Numbered from the stretch's first letter, positions 1-10,695 are shown. The stretch: DNA of 64,000 nt from Branchipolynoe longqiensis (GCA_030323885.1 CM059187.1:130578424-130642423), one strand, 5' to 3'. Translations and numbers: made by a program. The notes: a model not told the origin generated them from the letters alone.

Positions 1-940
1 TACAAATACATATATTATACAAATACATATACAAATGCATATAAAAATAGATATACAAATACATATACAAATACATATTCAACATACATAAACACATACA
101 TATGCAATTGCATATACAAATACATATACAAATACATATACAAATACATATATAATATGACTATACAAATACATATTCAAATACATATACAAATACATAT
201 ACAAATACATATACAAATAGGTATACACAAACATAGCCAAATACATATACAAATACATATAAAAATACATATACACATACATATACAAATATGCATACAA
301 AAACATAGCCAAATACATATGCAAAATACATAAACAAATACAGATGCAATTGCATATACAAATACATATACAAATACATATACAAATACATATACAAATA
401 CATATACAAATACATATTCACATACATATACAAATACATATACAACTACATATACAAATACATATACAACTACATATACAAATATGTATACAAAACATAG
501 CCAAATACATATGCAAATACATATACACATACATATACAAATACATATAAAATACATATACAAATACATATACAAATACATATACAAATACATATACACA
601 TACATATACAAATATGTATACACAAACATAACCAAATACATATGCAAATACATATAAAAATACATATACAAATACATATACACATACATATACACATACA
701 TATAAAAATACTATACGAAGACATATACAAACACACATACAAATACATATATCTAACTACATATATACATAAACACATACATATATGCATACACATACAA
801 ATACATATACAAATACATATACACATACATATAACAATAATGTACACATGCACATACATATACATGTACATACACATAGATACACACATACATATGCATA
901 TACACATGCATATACATATACAAATGCATATACATATGTG
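1..940. repeat. Dodecamer microsatellite, about 0.94 kb
   Basis: Imperfect tandem array based on ACAAATACATAT, with variants (CACATA, GTATAC, AACATAGCC). It continues off the left edge. It stays open in several frames on both strands because the unit is a multiple of three, giving low-complexity Tyr/Met or His/Ile translations that are not genes. Confidence 0.97.
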
Positions 941-1561
941 TCTATATATGTTAGTGTGGGTCACAGTTGGCATTTGACTGGGTGTTGGCCGGTACCCAGT
1001 GTGTGTGGCGGGAAGCCTCCGAGGGGGTAATATCGGGGTCTCGAGAATGACCCCAGCCCTAATTCAATGTCATTCACATCTCATATAGATCGATGGCTTG
1101 AAGAAATAGAGTGATGAATGAGTGATTGGGTGAGGCCGAGGGCTGAGTGGATGACTGGAATGGTTGAATGAATGCATCGCTGTGGTGGGGGTGGGGGTGG
1201 GGTCGGGGGTGCGCACTGACTGAGATGGTGGTGGTGGGCGGTTGTAAGGTGAGGGTTGGGGTGGGGGTGGGGTGGGGGTGGTGTCTGAGGAGAGATGTTT
1301 GCATCACTGGTAGAAATGGATAGGGACGGTGGTATGGGAAAGGGGTGTGTTTGTGTGTGAAGTGAATGGGTGGTTGGAGGTGGGCGGGGCTGAGTGCAAT
1401 GGCAGAGGATAGCCAAATAGATGGATGGTTTGCTCCTGTTTTATTTTCCTAATTGCTTTATGTGCTTTTATGCATCGGACTGCTGCCAAAGTGTTAAGCT
1501 TCTGGCCTTCATAAAGACCTTCTAGGTAGATTCATGGCTCCCGGAGAGATGCCTGTCTGGG
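941..1561. other. No gene seen; G-rich tract inside
   Basis: Single-copy-looking sequence with a G-rich GGGGGT-type tract at about 1181-1290. The minus-strand frames here are low-complexity Pro/His translations of that tract. Confidence 0.6.
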
Positions 1562-1740
1562 TTTGTATGTCCTAGCAACATCGAAGGGCATAGCAGGAAA
1601 TATACCAACTATGTCCTAGCAACATCGAAGGGCATAGCAGGACATATGCCACCTTGCAACCTGCCGTAATCATGTTGACTTTATAGTGCTGCTTCACTCG
1701 GAAACTGGATCACTGAATAAAACAAACTTTACTATAGCAA
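1562..1740 (-). mobile_element. SINE-A 3' fragment with 44-bp tandem duplication
   Basis: The stretch reading GTCCTAGCAACATC matches the reverse complement of the tail of the main SINE family of this window (here SINE-A). A 44-bp unit starting at 1567 is repeated from 1611. The remainder, TTTATAGTGCTGC at about 1680, matches the SINE body. The copy is old and lacks a head. Confidence 0.7.
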
Positions 1741-2485
1741 TGCCCGATGAGAGGCTAAGCAGTGACATGTCCCAAATTAGGAAATAACTGGTTTTACCAC
1801 CTCCCCAAACCCTCCACCATTCCTCTTCCCCATCTCCACGCCTTGTCCACCACTCCTCCTTCCTTCCTCCACCCCTACCCCTCCTACTCGCCTTAGCACC
1901 ATATCATACAGATTGTGTATCTGTATGATATGGTGCTGGAGGTAGGATGAGGATAGAGAAATTGATAGTTGGTTGAATGTAATTTGAGATCTAATCCAGA
2001 TGGAAAACGTAGGGTTTAATAATAATAATAATAATACTAATGTGAATTTAATAGAGCGTCCTCTCCAGCAGGAAACATTATTGGGTGTTGTAGCACTAGT
2101 AGAACATCATGACATGGCACATTGCCTATGCAGTTGGAATCTTTCTATCTGCCAACTATTGTCTTTACCATTAAAACAAACTACATCATGCAGGTGAGTA
2201 CTGAAGACAGATATAAATTCATCGAGAGATGGATCTCTTCTTAGATCCTGTGGCAGCATATTCCATAATTGAATGAGTGATTGGGAAGAAGGGAACAGTA
2301 AGGGAACTGGTGAAGGCCCTGGACTTCTTTTCTACTTGGGCACTGTGCATAATGAACCAGACGGGATGACTGAATCGCTAAGACTAAGAGCGCTGTATGG
2401 TTTCGCCTCAAACCCTGACCGATTCACTTACAACGTTAGGAATTATCGCTGCCTCGCGTGGTATTCGGAATCAATTGTGGTGTTC
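1741..2485. other. No gene seen; CT-rich stretch and (AAT)n
   Basis: Contains a pyrimidine-rich stretch (1798-1880), a perfect hairpin (listed separately) and a short AAT run at 2018-2036. The short frames at 2000-2197 and 2273-2524 show no recognisable domain. Confidence 0.5.
1895..1937. other. Perfect 19-bp stem, 5-nt loop hairpin
   Basis: AGCACCATATCATACAGAT (1895-1913) is followed by TGTGT and then its exact reverse complement (1919-1937). No U-tract or flanking gene suggests a terminator. It could be a remnant of a foldback element or a small RNA hairpin; the sequence alone does not decide. Confidence 0.9.
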
Positions 2486-2985
2486 TCTGTGGCGGAGTGG
2501 TTAGAGTGTCTGACTTTTTTCTAGGTTGGACTCCTAATCTGAAGGTCAGTGGTTCGATTCCCTGTGCCCCCAGCTCTGCCAATTTGGATTTCCACCACTG
2601 TGTATAACTTAGAGCGTCAACAAAGGCCAGTTGCTCTCATACCATGTCTATGTGGTGTGGGAGGTTAAAAATCCCTTGGGTCGGTAAAAGTGTAGGCTCG
2701 GGCTTTCTATCGACAAACTGTCTAATGGTGAAAACAAGCCTATTCAGGTGTATCCATGATAGGCAGTATAAATCTTCAACAATAGGACAGGGCAAGGACT
2801 GGCTTGCTCAGTACTAGTATGATATGAGTGGGATATCGGAGTTCATGGCGTCAGTGACAAGGTCTCCCAATAGCATAACACTGTAAAGTCGCATATGACT
2901 GCAAACTTTCACAAGTCCGAGCCCATCCTGATATTATGACCATGGACATGGCGAGGATGTAAAATTGCAATAAACAAACAATATA
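2486..2985 (+). mobile_element. Composite tRNA-headed SINE
   Basis: A tRNA Ser/Leu-like head at 2489-2573 has an A-box-like GGCGGAGTGGTTAGAG and a B-box GGTTCGATTCC. It is followed by about 200 bp not seen elsewhere here, then from about 2780 by the SINE-A body (GAGTGGGATATC, CACTGTAAAGTCG, GCCCATCCTGATA) and a tail AGGATGTAAAA. The head differs from other SINE-A copies, so this is either a longer subfamily with an exchanged head or two adjacent insertions. Confidence 0.7.
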
Positions 2986-3436
2986 CAAATATATCCTAAA
3001 GAAATACCCCTATACAAATAGATGTTCAGCAGCAATACGGTCGGTTCCTAGCCTGATATAATGTAACCCCTAACTACTTCTGCACTGTGGCGTGTTCTGG
3101 TACCCACGCAGTGAAGCGGGTGCCAAACCCCAAATATGGAAGTGCTGTAATGGTTAGTCACCCCCCCCCCCTCACCATCATCACCAGCACCACTACCAGT
3201 GCCACCAGGCGCATCATACTGTTCCCAATGAGTTAAGAGTGCTACCGCGTCATTAGTTCCTGACACTATGAGCATTCCGGGAGTTATATTTGCCCACAGG
3301 TTGTTGCGGTTGGCCGACATTTAGTCGTCATTAACTGTGATTAACACCGCACTACGCAACCGTGAGGAACCCAAAACCAGGCGCATAAAAGCCGTACGCG
3401 CATGCGCAAGTCCGCTAATGGACTCTACGCCTCTTA
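2986..3436. other. No gene seen
   Basis: Includes a C run near 3162-3172 and a palindromic GCGCATGCGC at 3398-3407, an NRF1-type core. The 90-residue minus-strand frame at 3048-3320 has no recognisable domain. Confidence 0.5.
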
Positions 3437-4035
3437 GTCACAGAAAGACGATCTGGGGGTGGGGGTGGGGGTGTTTGAGGTTGGGGTTTGTCAAGAGGGG
3501 TAAAGGAACGTTGTGGGGAAGTGCTTGGGGAGGGAGGATGAGGGAAGAGTAGGGGAGGAGGAGGGGAGGAGGAGCAGAGGAGGAGGGGAGGAGGAGGGGA
3601 GAAGGAGGGGAGGAGGGAAAAGGGAGGAGGAGGGGAGGAGGAGCGGAGGAGGAGCGGAGGAGGAGGGGAGAGGAAGGGAGGAGGAGAGGAGGAGGAGGGG
3701 AGGAGGGGAGGAGGAAGGGAGGAAGAGGGAGGAGGACGGGTGGAGGAGGGTGGGGAGGAGGGGAGGAGGAGGGGGAGGGGGAAGGGAGGAGGAGCGGAGG
3801 AGGAGGGGAGGAGGAGGGAGGAGGAGAGGTGGAGGAGGCCGGGAGGAGGGGAGCCCGAGGGGAGGGGGAGGAGGAGGAGGACGGGTGGAGGAGGGAAGGA
3901 GGAGGGGGTGGACAAGGCGTGGAGGATGGTAAGAGGAATGGAGGAGGGTTTGGGGAGGTGCGGTGTCGGAGGATGTGTTGGGGGGGGGGGGCGGCTGAAA
4001 GTGGAGGGGAGAGCGGAGGGGAAAGTGGCGGCGAA
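3437..4035. repeat. Purine tract, (GGA/GGGGA)n
   Basis: About 600 bp of G and A on the plus strand, built of GGAGGAGGAGGG-like units. The strong strand asymmetry would allow triplex (H-DNA) or G-quadruplex formation. Long minus-strand Pro/Ser frames and plus-strand Gly/Arg/Glu frames are translations of the tract. Confidence 0.97.
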
Positions 4036-4554
4036 TTGCCTTGAATGAGGACGCCGTAGGAAACCCATTCATCGGCAAGTGGCCGGAGCACTACCAAACC
4101 GCGCGGGATCCTCAGCGACCGCATCATGATCTGTGGTGGAAGGGTCCAGACTCAAGACCCTTTTTATTAACCCCGGGCGAACACAAGTTAATCTACCCGC
4201 CCCACTACCAACCCCGGCCCCTGCCTTCGTCCCCCGCCCCTCCCTTCCCCGTCCCGCCCCGCACCAGCCCCATCACATTCGCCTCGGGCCACTGCTCTTG
4301 GGGGGTAAAGGCTAAGCTGATCGAGCAGCTCCCCTTGTTCCTCATGAGCTGCTCACATTCGACTTGTATTAGCTGTAGCCGGAGGCGTCTTAATGTCATA
4401 TCCGCTGCACAGTGGCAATATCCCCATACCTATTACAGCGACGACATGCTCATTACTTTGGATGATAGGACATTGTTACGCTCAGTTAGATTGAGCAAAA
4501 AAGAAACTAATACAAAAAACAGCGCACAAAAACCTATAGGTGCATGGAGTTGTT
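4036..4554. other. No recognised gene; C-rich patch
   Basis: A 218-residue frame spans 4041-4697, but it reads through a C-rich patch (4195-4265) into the inverted-repeat element that starts at 4555. It shows no domain, so I do not call it a gene. Confidence 0.5.
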
Positions 4555-5025
4555 CCCGGTGTGGTGGTTTCAGCGTGTTCCCGTGCTCAGACGTGTCCCG
4601 TTGCTTCTGCGCATGCGCGGATTTCGCATCAACTCGGATCACCCGAGACACTTATTGGCGCATGCGCACATCCTACAATCTCGGGTCGAATAATTGAATA
4701 CGCTTCTCCGCGCTCGGGTGGAGAATTTTTTTTTTTTTTTTAATAGCCGATAAAAAATACAGCAAAATAGGATTTAAAGTATTTTATGATGGCCTAGTTT
4801 ACCTATATTTCCATTTAATTAATCTAAGTTATTCTTTTTTGGCACACGGCACGTGTATTTGTCGACTCCACTCGCCGTGTTCTATTTGAAATTCTGACGA
4901 CTGGGATGGCCCGAGTCGCCCGGGTAGTGTTAATCGATTACGGCCATGTTTATTAGATTCTGACGCATGCGCAGAAGCGAGGGACACGTCTGAGCACGGG
5001 AACACGCTGAAACCACCACACCGGG
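4555..5025. mobile_element. TIR element with ~63-bp near-perfect ends
   Basis: The left end (4555-4619, starting CCCGGTGTGGTGGTTTCAGC) is matched almost base for base by the reverse complement of the right end (about 4963-5025). The 471-bp interior has a run of T, no coding capacity and two further GCGCATGCGC-like palindromes. Structure and size fit a non-autonomous DNA transposon. The superfamily is unassigned because no clear target-site duplication is visible. Confidence 0.85.
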
Positions 5026-5067
5026 TTTATACAATTGACTTCTCCAAGACTATTATTGAACCGACAC

Positions 5068-5172
5068 ATACAATATAGATGCATACATATACATACATAT
5101 GCATACACTTACATACACATACATGCATATACATACATATACATATACACATACATGCATGTACATGCATAT
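5068..5172. repeat. ACATAC/ATGCAT microsatellite, left part
   Basis: Runs of ACATACATATGC-like units end abruptly at the TIR element starting at 5173 and resume at 5430. Confidence 0.9.
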
Positions 5173-5429
5173 GAGCCTGTCTCAAAAGGTGCTAACTCTT
5201 CGGTTTTTTTTGTCCATAGTAACGATTGACACAAAACAGCACAGAAACGTTTACACTGAAAACACAAGGACATTTGCTTCAAATCAATATGTATTCTATT
5301 CGGATTATGAAACACCATGTAAAAAACAAATCAGTTTATCATGAGCAAATGCATAAGGAGATAGTGTATTGATCGTTACTATGGACAAAGTTTTGTCCCA
5401 TATTGCCTAGCACCTTTTGAGACAGTCTC
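5173..5429. mobile_element. 257-bp TIR element inside a microsatellite
   Basis: The left end GAGCCTGTCTCAAAAGGTGC and the right end GCACCTTTTGAGACAGTCTC are inverted copies with one mismatch. The match continues inward with gaps (GTCCATAGTAACGAT near 5213 against ATCGTTACTATGGAC near 5370), giving roughly 60-bp arms. It lies inside an ATAT-rich microsatellite, so the target duplication cannot be told from the repeat. Interior is AT-rich with no coding capacity: a MITE. Confidence 0.88.
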
Positions 5430-5872
5430 ATATACATATATATATACATATGTATCCATACATATACATACATACACAGACACATACAAACAAATACATA
5501 CACAACCATGTACATATATGTACATATATAGATATCTGTACATATATATATGTACATGTATCCCATTTTCAACACCCTCATGATGCACATCTGTATTTCC
5601 ATATATATCTCCATATATGCCCATATATATATCGTTATGCGTCAATGTATACAACATCCATATATATTATATCCATATATGTTCAGACATATATATATAT
5701 GTACCCATGCATGCCCATATCTGCCCATATAACCCCATATATCCATACATACCCACATATATCCATACACATCCACATATATCCATACATATGCACATAT
5801 AGATGAACATATCCATACAAATATATATATATATATACACATCCAGACATATATGATACACATATATAATAG
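5430..5872. repeat. ATACATATAT / CCATATAT microsatellite
   Basis: Degenerate ACATAT, CCATATATG and ATACACATCC units. All open frames here are Tyr/Ile/His low-complexity shadows. Confidence 0.93.
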
Positions 5873-6357
5873 ATATGTTACCAGGAACCACGTCGTGGGA
5901 GACTCACTAATCTCAGTCCAACAAATGTCACTCTATATTATATACAGTGACTTCCTACAACAACTTCCCTAGACCACTAGTTTCCTGGTGGAACGCAAAG
6001 CTAGCTGTTTCCCGAAATACTTGCTCAGATTAAAACTATGCCACATTGAGCGATACCCTGAGCTGCTCTGAGGGCTGTATTGCTCCCCAACGCCTCACTG
6101 GCCCGAGGCAGCTTTATCTAGTGCACGCCCTCTGCCGGGCTACTCCAAGAGCCGCTCCGTGGGCTCAATGTTTTATCCCTTTAAAACCCATCGAACCACC
6201 GTGAACTGAGCGCTTCACAGAATTGCTGACGCCGGTTCAAGTAATTTGTTCGCGGATGTGTAGGTCCCTGTGTTGTGCTTTGTTGTACTGTTAGCTAGCG
6301 TCTGTTGGGTTTCTAATACACAACACACCAATACCAGACTGGTGGATGGTGGGATGG
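5873..6357. other. No gene seen
   Basis: Complex, single-copy-looking sequence with moderate GC and no recognisable coding, RNA or repeat signal. Confidence 0.5.
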
Positions 6358-6683
6358 TTGCTGGAGTTTTACATCCTGGCAACATCTATGGTCGTAGTAT
6401 GGGTACCGACTTGTGACAGTGTGCACTCATTGGTTACTAATACTATATACTGCTGCTGCACTGGGAAATCAGGCCACCATCAACATGCCCAATATCCCAC
6501 TCAGTCACATTATCCTGACACTGAGCTAAGCAGTTCTTGTCCTATCCCATTAATGCCGAGTGCCAGGATAGGAAGTGACAAGTACCAATTTTATTAGGTT
6601 TGGTTTGACTCGACCGGGAACCGAACTCCCGACCTTCCACACGCAATGCCCGCACTCTACCGATTCACCCACATCGCCTGGTC
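6358..6683 (-). mobile_element. SINE-A, near full length
   Basis: Read on the minus strand it has a tRNA-like head (A-box GTGAATCGGTAGAG, B-box GGTTCCCGGTCGAGTC), a GATACTTGTCAC-type linker, the GTGACTGAGTGGGATATT core, the body, and the 3' end GATGTTGCCAGGATGTAAAA. Length about 326 bp. The internal pol III promoter boxes are the expected drivers; mobilisation would need a LINE enzyme in trans. Confidence 0.88.
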
Positions 6684-8108
6684 CAGACTGATAGAAACCT
6701 ATCCAAGCCTTCTCACGCACACACACACCGAATCGCATCCTATACACGCCATGAAGGCAGCCAGTGACAAAGTGTTCACACACATCATTTACTAGCCACA
6801 CCCGTGACCAGCGCAATAATTCCCCCAAAGTAGATTCACTTTTTGTTGTTAAACTAACCCAAAAAAAAGCCACCAAAAACACCATATATAACCCATCTTT
6901 TAAACAAACAGATCCAGGAATTTTAGCTCTAACATCTCCAGCTTCACCAACTATTTCCTTGGAAACACTTTTTGTTGTTGCTCTTCGCGGGTAGATAGAT
7001 ATATACCAAAATGTTGCAAATCTGGCACCAACAAAAAATAATGTAATTACTAACACATAAAATAACAAGACAACTACAAAATTGAGACTATTGCTCTTCA
7101 GCGATCAAAACAAGCCGCGGGGCGACTTACTTGTTAGTGTTACGGACAGGGTAAAGAAACCATAACACACACACAAAAGGCGACAAAAAAAAAGCCAAAC
7201 TTTGGCGACCCATCGGGTGGATGGAGAGCTTTGTTCGGCCTACATGCCGATAGTCATCACCCGGCCGATCTAGTCTCCCACAATCCCCGCCACTATCTCC
7301 ATCCCTCCCCGCCCTCGCCGCCCTCCGCGCCCCGCCCAACCCCTTCCGCTCTTCTCATACTAGCCGCTGCAGACCTTCCACCTCCGCATCCGCATCAGAC
7401 AGTGGCCAACTCACAAAACTGCCAACAGAATTTGCGATGTTAACCGTACGGTCGATGTCACTTCCGACAACTAGATCGACGCTGCACATGCTCGTGCACC
7501 TGCACGTGCACCTGCACCCGCGCCTGCACCCGCCTCACAAATGTGACGGCTGATTTATGCATGGGCAAACTTTGAACTGTTTCACACATGTGCGTTAGCT
7601 TGGCCGATATATGGGGAATGCTTCACTGTCGCCCCTCCCTTCCCCCTCCCATACCCCCCCCCCCCGCATCCACACTTCCAACCTCACACACTCCCACCCA
7701 CCCACCTCCCCTTAACCCCCATACCGACTCCTGCCGCTGGTTGCCGACAGGGGGCGCGTACACGTGACCAGAATGCCGGGTGCGATGGCGGGGCACGGGA
7801 GGGCAGCGGAAGTGGCAGGGACGCGCACGCGCAGTCAACAGAGGTCAGCGTCGGTTGTTTAGCGGACATCCGGCGCGGTTATACACGCTAGTATTAAGCC
7901 GCCTTGCCGGATATGGCTTAGCCAGATGTCGAGAGAGGAAGCTGTTTAGGATTATGATCCACTCTGGTTACATACAACACTACCCAACAACCGGCACTCT
8001 ACTAGTAGTAGTACTACTGGAGTAAAGTGGCGGTCCTGTGAGTATGCTTAACCAGAGCGTTGTTTCAAAAAGAACCGCGAAAATAGGGACGGTGTGAATA
8101 TTTGGGTA
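6684..8108. other. No gene seen; GC-rich short arrays
   Basis: Contains a TGCACC/TGCACG minisatellite at 7482-7536, a C-rich stretch at 7632-7715 and a CpG-containing segment at 7740-7900. A 172-residue minus-strand frame at 6550-7068 overlaps the SINE and shows no domain I recognise. Confidence 0.45.
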
Positions 8109-8110
8109 TA

Positions 8111-8288
8111 CAGTAAAATCTCTCGAACCGACCACCTCCACAGATCGCTCACTCCGCTAAATCGATCGCTTTATTTGGGTCCCATCAATACCATTGTAAC
8201 CATAATATAACTCCCTAAACCGACCACCTCCCTAAATGGACCACTTAAAGTCGGTCCGAAGGTCGGTCGATTTAGAGAGGCTTAACTG
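8111..8288 (+). mobile_element. pogo/Tigger-like MITE, 178 bp
   Basis: Begins CAGTAAAATCTCTCGAACCG and ends with the inverted version (TTTAGAGAGGCTTAACTG), flanked by TA on both sides. The interior has a second inverted pair around CCGACCACCTCC. CAGT termini and TA duplications fit the Tc1/mariner-pogo (Tigger) group. No transposase. Confidence 0.85.
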
Positions 8289-8313
8289 TATATTTAGGGC
8301 AGATTCACTGAGA

Positions 8314-8353
8314 ACCGACTATGCCACATTGATATCAATGTGGCATAGTCGGT
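8314..8353. repeat. Perfect 40-bp palindrome
   Basis: ACCGACTATGCCACATTGAT (8314-8333) is followed without spacer by its exact reverse complement (8334-8353). It sits at the broken end of the neighbouring pogo-like MITE. Confidence 0.97.
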
Positions 8354-8499
8354 CCATTTAGGGAGGTGGTCGGTTTAGGGATATTTGTTATTATTGTTAC
8401 AATGGTATTTTTTTGGGCGATCGTTTGGGACCCAAATAAACCAATCGATATAGGAGAGTTGCCGAGCTGTGGAGGTGGTCGGTTAGGGAGGTTTTGCTG
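8342..8499 (-). mobile_element. pogo/Tigger-like MITE, truncated copy
   Basis: Reverse-orientation copy of the same family: GGGAGGTGGTCGGTTTAGGG, then GACCCAAATAAA, then GGTCGGTTAGGGAGGTTTTG ending CTG|TA. The expected first end is missing and is replaced by the perfect palindrome. Confidence 0.75.
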
Positions 8500-8805
8500 T
8501 AGTTAGGAAATGGTTAGATGGTCGCTTTATGGGACCCAGCACACCGCCACCACGATGACTGTCCCTGCAATTCTGCGCCCCGCATACATATGTCCACCGG
8601 GCCCAGCGCCCACTGGAATAACCACCAGGGTCACTGCCACAGTCGACCGGCCGCCAGGAAATCCACCATGCCTGATTATGCAAGGCACACCGAACAAAAA
8701 GCACCCCAAGAAAAGAAAAAAAGCCACCCAACAAACAACCCCCTCCCCCCCACCACAAAAGAACACCATCTACCCTACCTCACAGCAAAACATAACAATT
8801 CCAAG
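8500..8805. other. No gene seen
   Basis: C-rich in the second half (8735-8760). Small overlapping frames on both strands have no recognisable domain. Confidence 0.5.
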
Positions 8806-9111
8806 TTAAAGCTGCATAGTCCGATGGAGTATCAACATTTCCAAAGCAAAACAATTATCTAAATGTTATTCTACATAGTTAACTTAGATGCTGGTGCACT
8901 TATTAAACATTTGTTGCCAAATAGAAGGAAATACTGAGTCAATTTAATGAAACCTTTTACTGCTTTCACGTCACTTCAAATAACTCAAAAGTTAGCCATT
9001 TAAAATAGAAATAATTTCCAGCTAATGTTTGGTAGATTATAACACTTAACTTAATATATTTATCTCAGATAAATGACGGGAACTCAAAACTGTCGGATCA
9101 TGCAACATTAA
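8806..9111 (+). mobile_element. TTAA-MITE copy
   Basis: Starts TTAAAGCTGCATAGTCCGAT and ends with the inverted CGGATCATGCAACATTAA. The family (here TTAA-MITE) has about 20-bp TIRs and a conserved interior with ATCTAGATTTGAT, GATACTGATGCAC, TTTGTTGCC, TGAGTCAATTTAA, AGTTAGCCATTTAAAAT and TTTATCTCAGA. This copy, 306 bp, lacks the middle block seen in about 350-bp copies. Confidence 0.88.
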
Positions 9112-9205
9112 ATCTCTCAATGCCACAAATAGCAAACTCATGCCAACATTTGGAATATCTTCACCTATCTATCTATACATTACCAGGATTGGTCCATTTT
9201 GGTTA

Positions 9206-9412
9206 AGATTACAAGACATGCATGCATGCATACATGCATATATGCATACATGCTTACATGCATGCATGCATACATGCATGCATGCATACATGCATACATA
9301 CATACCTGCATACCTGAATACATGCACACATACATACATACATACGTACATACATAGATACATACATACATACATACACACAACACACACATGCACATAC
9401 ATACCGGCGTAT
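9206..9412. repeat. (ATGC/ATAC)n microsatellite
   Basis: Alternating ATGCATGCATAC and ACATACATAC units with partial self-complementarity (GCATGC). Frames here are low complexity. Confidence 0.93.
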
Positions 9413-9831
9413 TCTAGGTAGCGCCCATTTTCCCAGCCCATTTCACACGGTTGCCGCGTTCCACTGCGGTGAAAGCCCTCGGTGACGCTACACTGGTCCC
9501 AGCGCACCGTGGCTTACATAATCGATGCCATATAGATCGGCCCCGCTTCGGCTCGGAGGCGCGCTTTTGCATATAATAGAGCAAGACACGACACTCATTA
9601 CCGTACTTCGGTGGCCTGTCGTCATCGATTCGTCGGAATTCTACCGCGCCCTTTTCGGGGGGCGGGGGGGGCGGGGGGAGGGAGGGGGGGGGGGGAGGGG
9701 GGGGGGGAGGTGGAGGGGAGAAATTCCAAAGTGACTCAAGATGCTGATTAATATATACGCGTCGCGGCCCCTGTGGTTCGCAGTTCAATTCACCGTGATG
9801 TGGATGCATATGATAAATGGTAGTATTTTGC
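9413..9831. other. No gene seen; G-run tract
   Basis: A G-rich tract at 9657-9716 with several runs of five or more G could form G-quadruplexes. The remainder is single-copy-looking. Confidence 0.5.
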
Positions 9832-9900
9832 CGGGCCGCCGAACAAAGTTTGGATTAACCGATCGTTTGCTTTAACCGAGCTTGGTTTAACGAGGTTATA

Positions 9901-9903
<3 letters not shown>
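9832..9903 (-). mobile_element. pogo-like terminal fragment
   Basis: TTGGTTTAACGAGGTTATACTG followed by TA is the reverse complement of a CAGTATAACCTCGTTAAACC-type pogo terminus. Only one end is present; the (TA)n run beginning at the target site continues to 9958. Confidence 0.6.

Positions 9904-9958
<55 letters not shown>
9904..9958. repeat. (TA)n microsatellite
   Basis: About 27 uninterrupted TA dinucleotides between the pogo-like end and the TIR element at 9961. Confidence 0.98.
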
Positions 9959-9960
<2 letters not shown>

Positions 9961-9961
<1 letters not shown>

Positions 9962-10427
9962 TCAGCCTCACAAAAACAGGCCAATCGGTGGTCAAGTGAA
10001 GATGTCGGCATCGCAATTCTTAAAAGTGTAGTGCATTTCTTTGTTTCATATTGAATTATCCTAGAAACAAATATGGTTGTTGTATTTTCTCGACCTTTAT
10101 ATTCAGTATAAATTTAAGGACTTTCCACCATCTCTGTCAATGCTAAACTATAATTATACTGATCGATGCCGACATCCAATGATCGACGCTGACAACTTTA
10201 ACAGATGTCAGTGTCGCAATTCTTAAAGTCTTGTGCATTTCTTTGTTTTATATTAAATTATCCTAGAAACAAATATGGTTGTATTTTCTCGACCTTTACA
10301 TTCAGGATAAATTTAAAGACTATCCAACACCTCTGTCAATGCTAAATTATAATTATACCAATCGACGCCGACATCCATGCTCGACACTGACAACTTCCAC
10401 CAATTGGCCTCTTTTTGTGATCCTGAC
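9961..10427. mobile_element. TIR element with internal ~200-bp duplication, between (TA)n runs
   Basis: The left end GTCAGCCTCACAAAAACAGG and the right end, inverted (GTCAGGATCACAAAAAGAGG), match over about 31 bp (both continue CCAATYGGTGG). Inside are two tandem units of about 195-200 bp (from about 10000 and 10204), each holding CGCAATTCTTAAA, TCCTAGAAACAAATATGGTT and TTTTCTCGACCTTTA. Each unit is bounded by the inverted pair GATGTCGGCATC / GATGCCGACATC. Non-autonomous, unassigned. Confidence 0.8.
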
Positions 10428-10480
10428 CCATATATATATATATACATACACATATATATATGTATATGCATGCATATATG
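10428..10480. repeat. (TA)n/(CATA)n microsatellite
   Basis: Right-hand continuation of the TA-rich repeat into which the TIR element is inserted. Confidence 0.9.
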
Positions 10481-10521
10481 TGGCTACGTTAGTAATTCCC
10501 TGCTCATATACATTTTTTTCT

Positions 10522-10612
10522 TCTAAAGTTGCATAGTCCGTTGGTTTAGAGTTTCTGGCATTTTTCGAAATAAATATACTTTACTTTGAAGTACCTTTAT
10601 TTTAAATGTCTA
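10522..10612 (-). mobile_element. TTAA-MITE terminal fragment
   Basis: CTAAAGTTGCATAGTCCGTT followed by the family's GAAGTACCTTTATTTTAAATG. About 90 bp of one end only. Confidence 0.7.
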
Positions 10613-10663
10613 GCTTTAAAGTTCAATGTAGACTGTCGGATTTCAGCCGCCGGGGTAGTGGGC

Positions 10664-10695
<32 letters not shown>

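Noticed and set aside
3438..4127. 229-residue Pro/Ser minus-strand frame
   Set aside because: Translation of the GGA purine tract; three overlapping frames are equally long.
4041..4697. 218-residue plus-strand frame
   Set aside because: Ends inside the inverted-repeat element at 4555-5025, crosses a C-rich patch and shows no domain.
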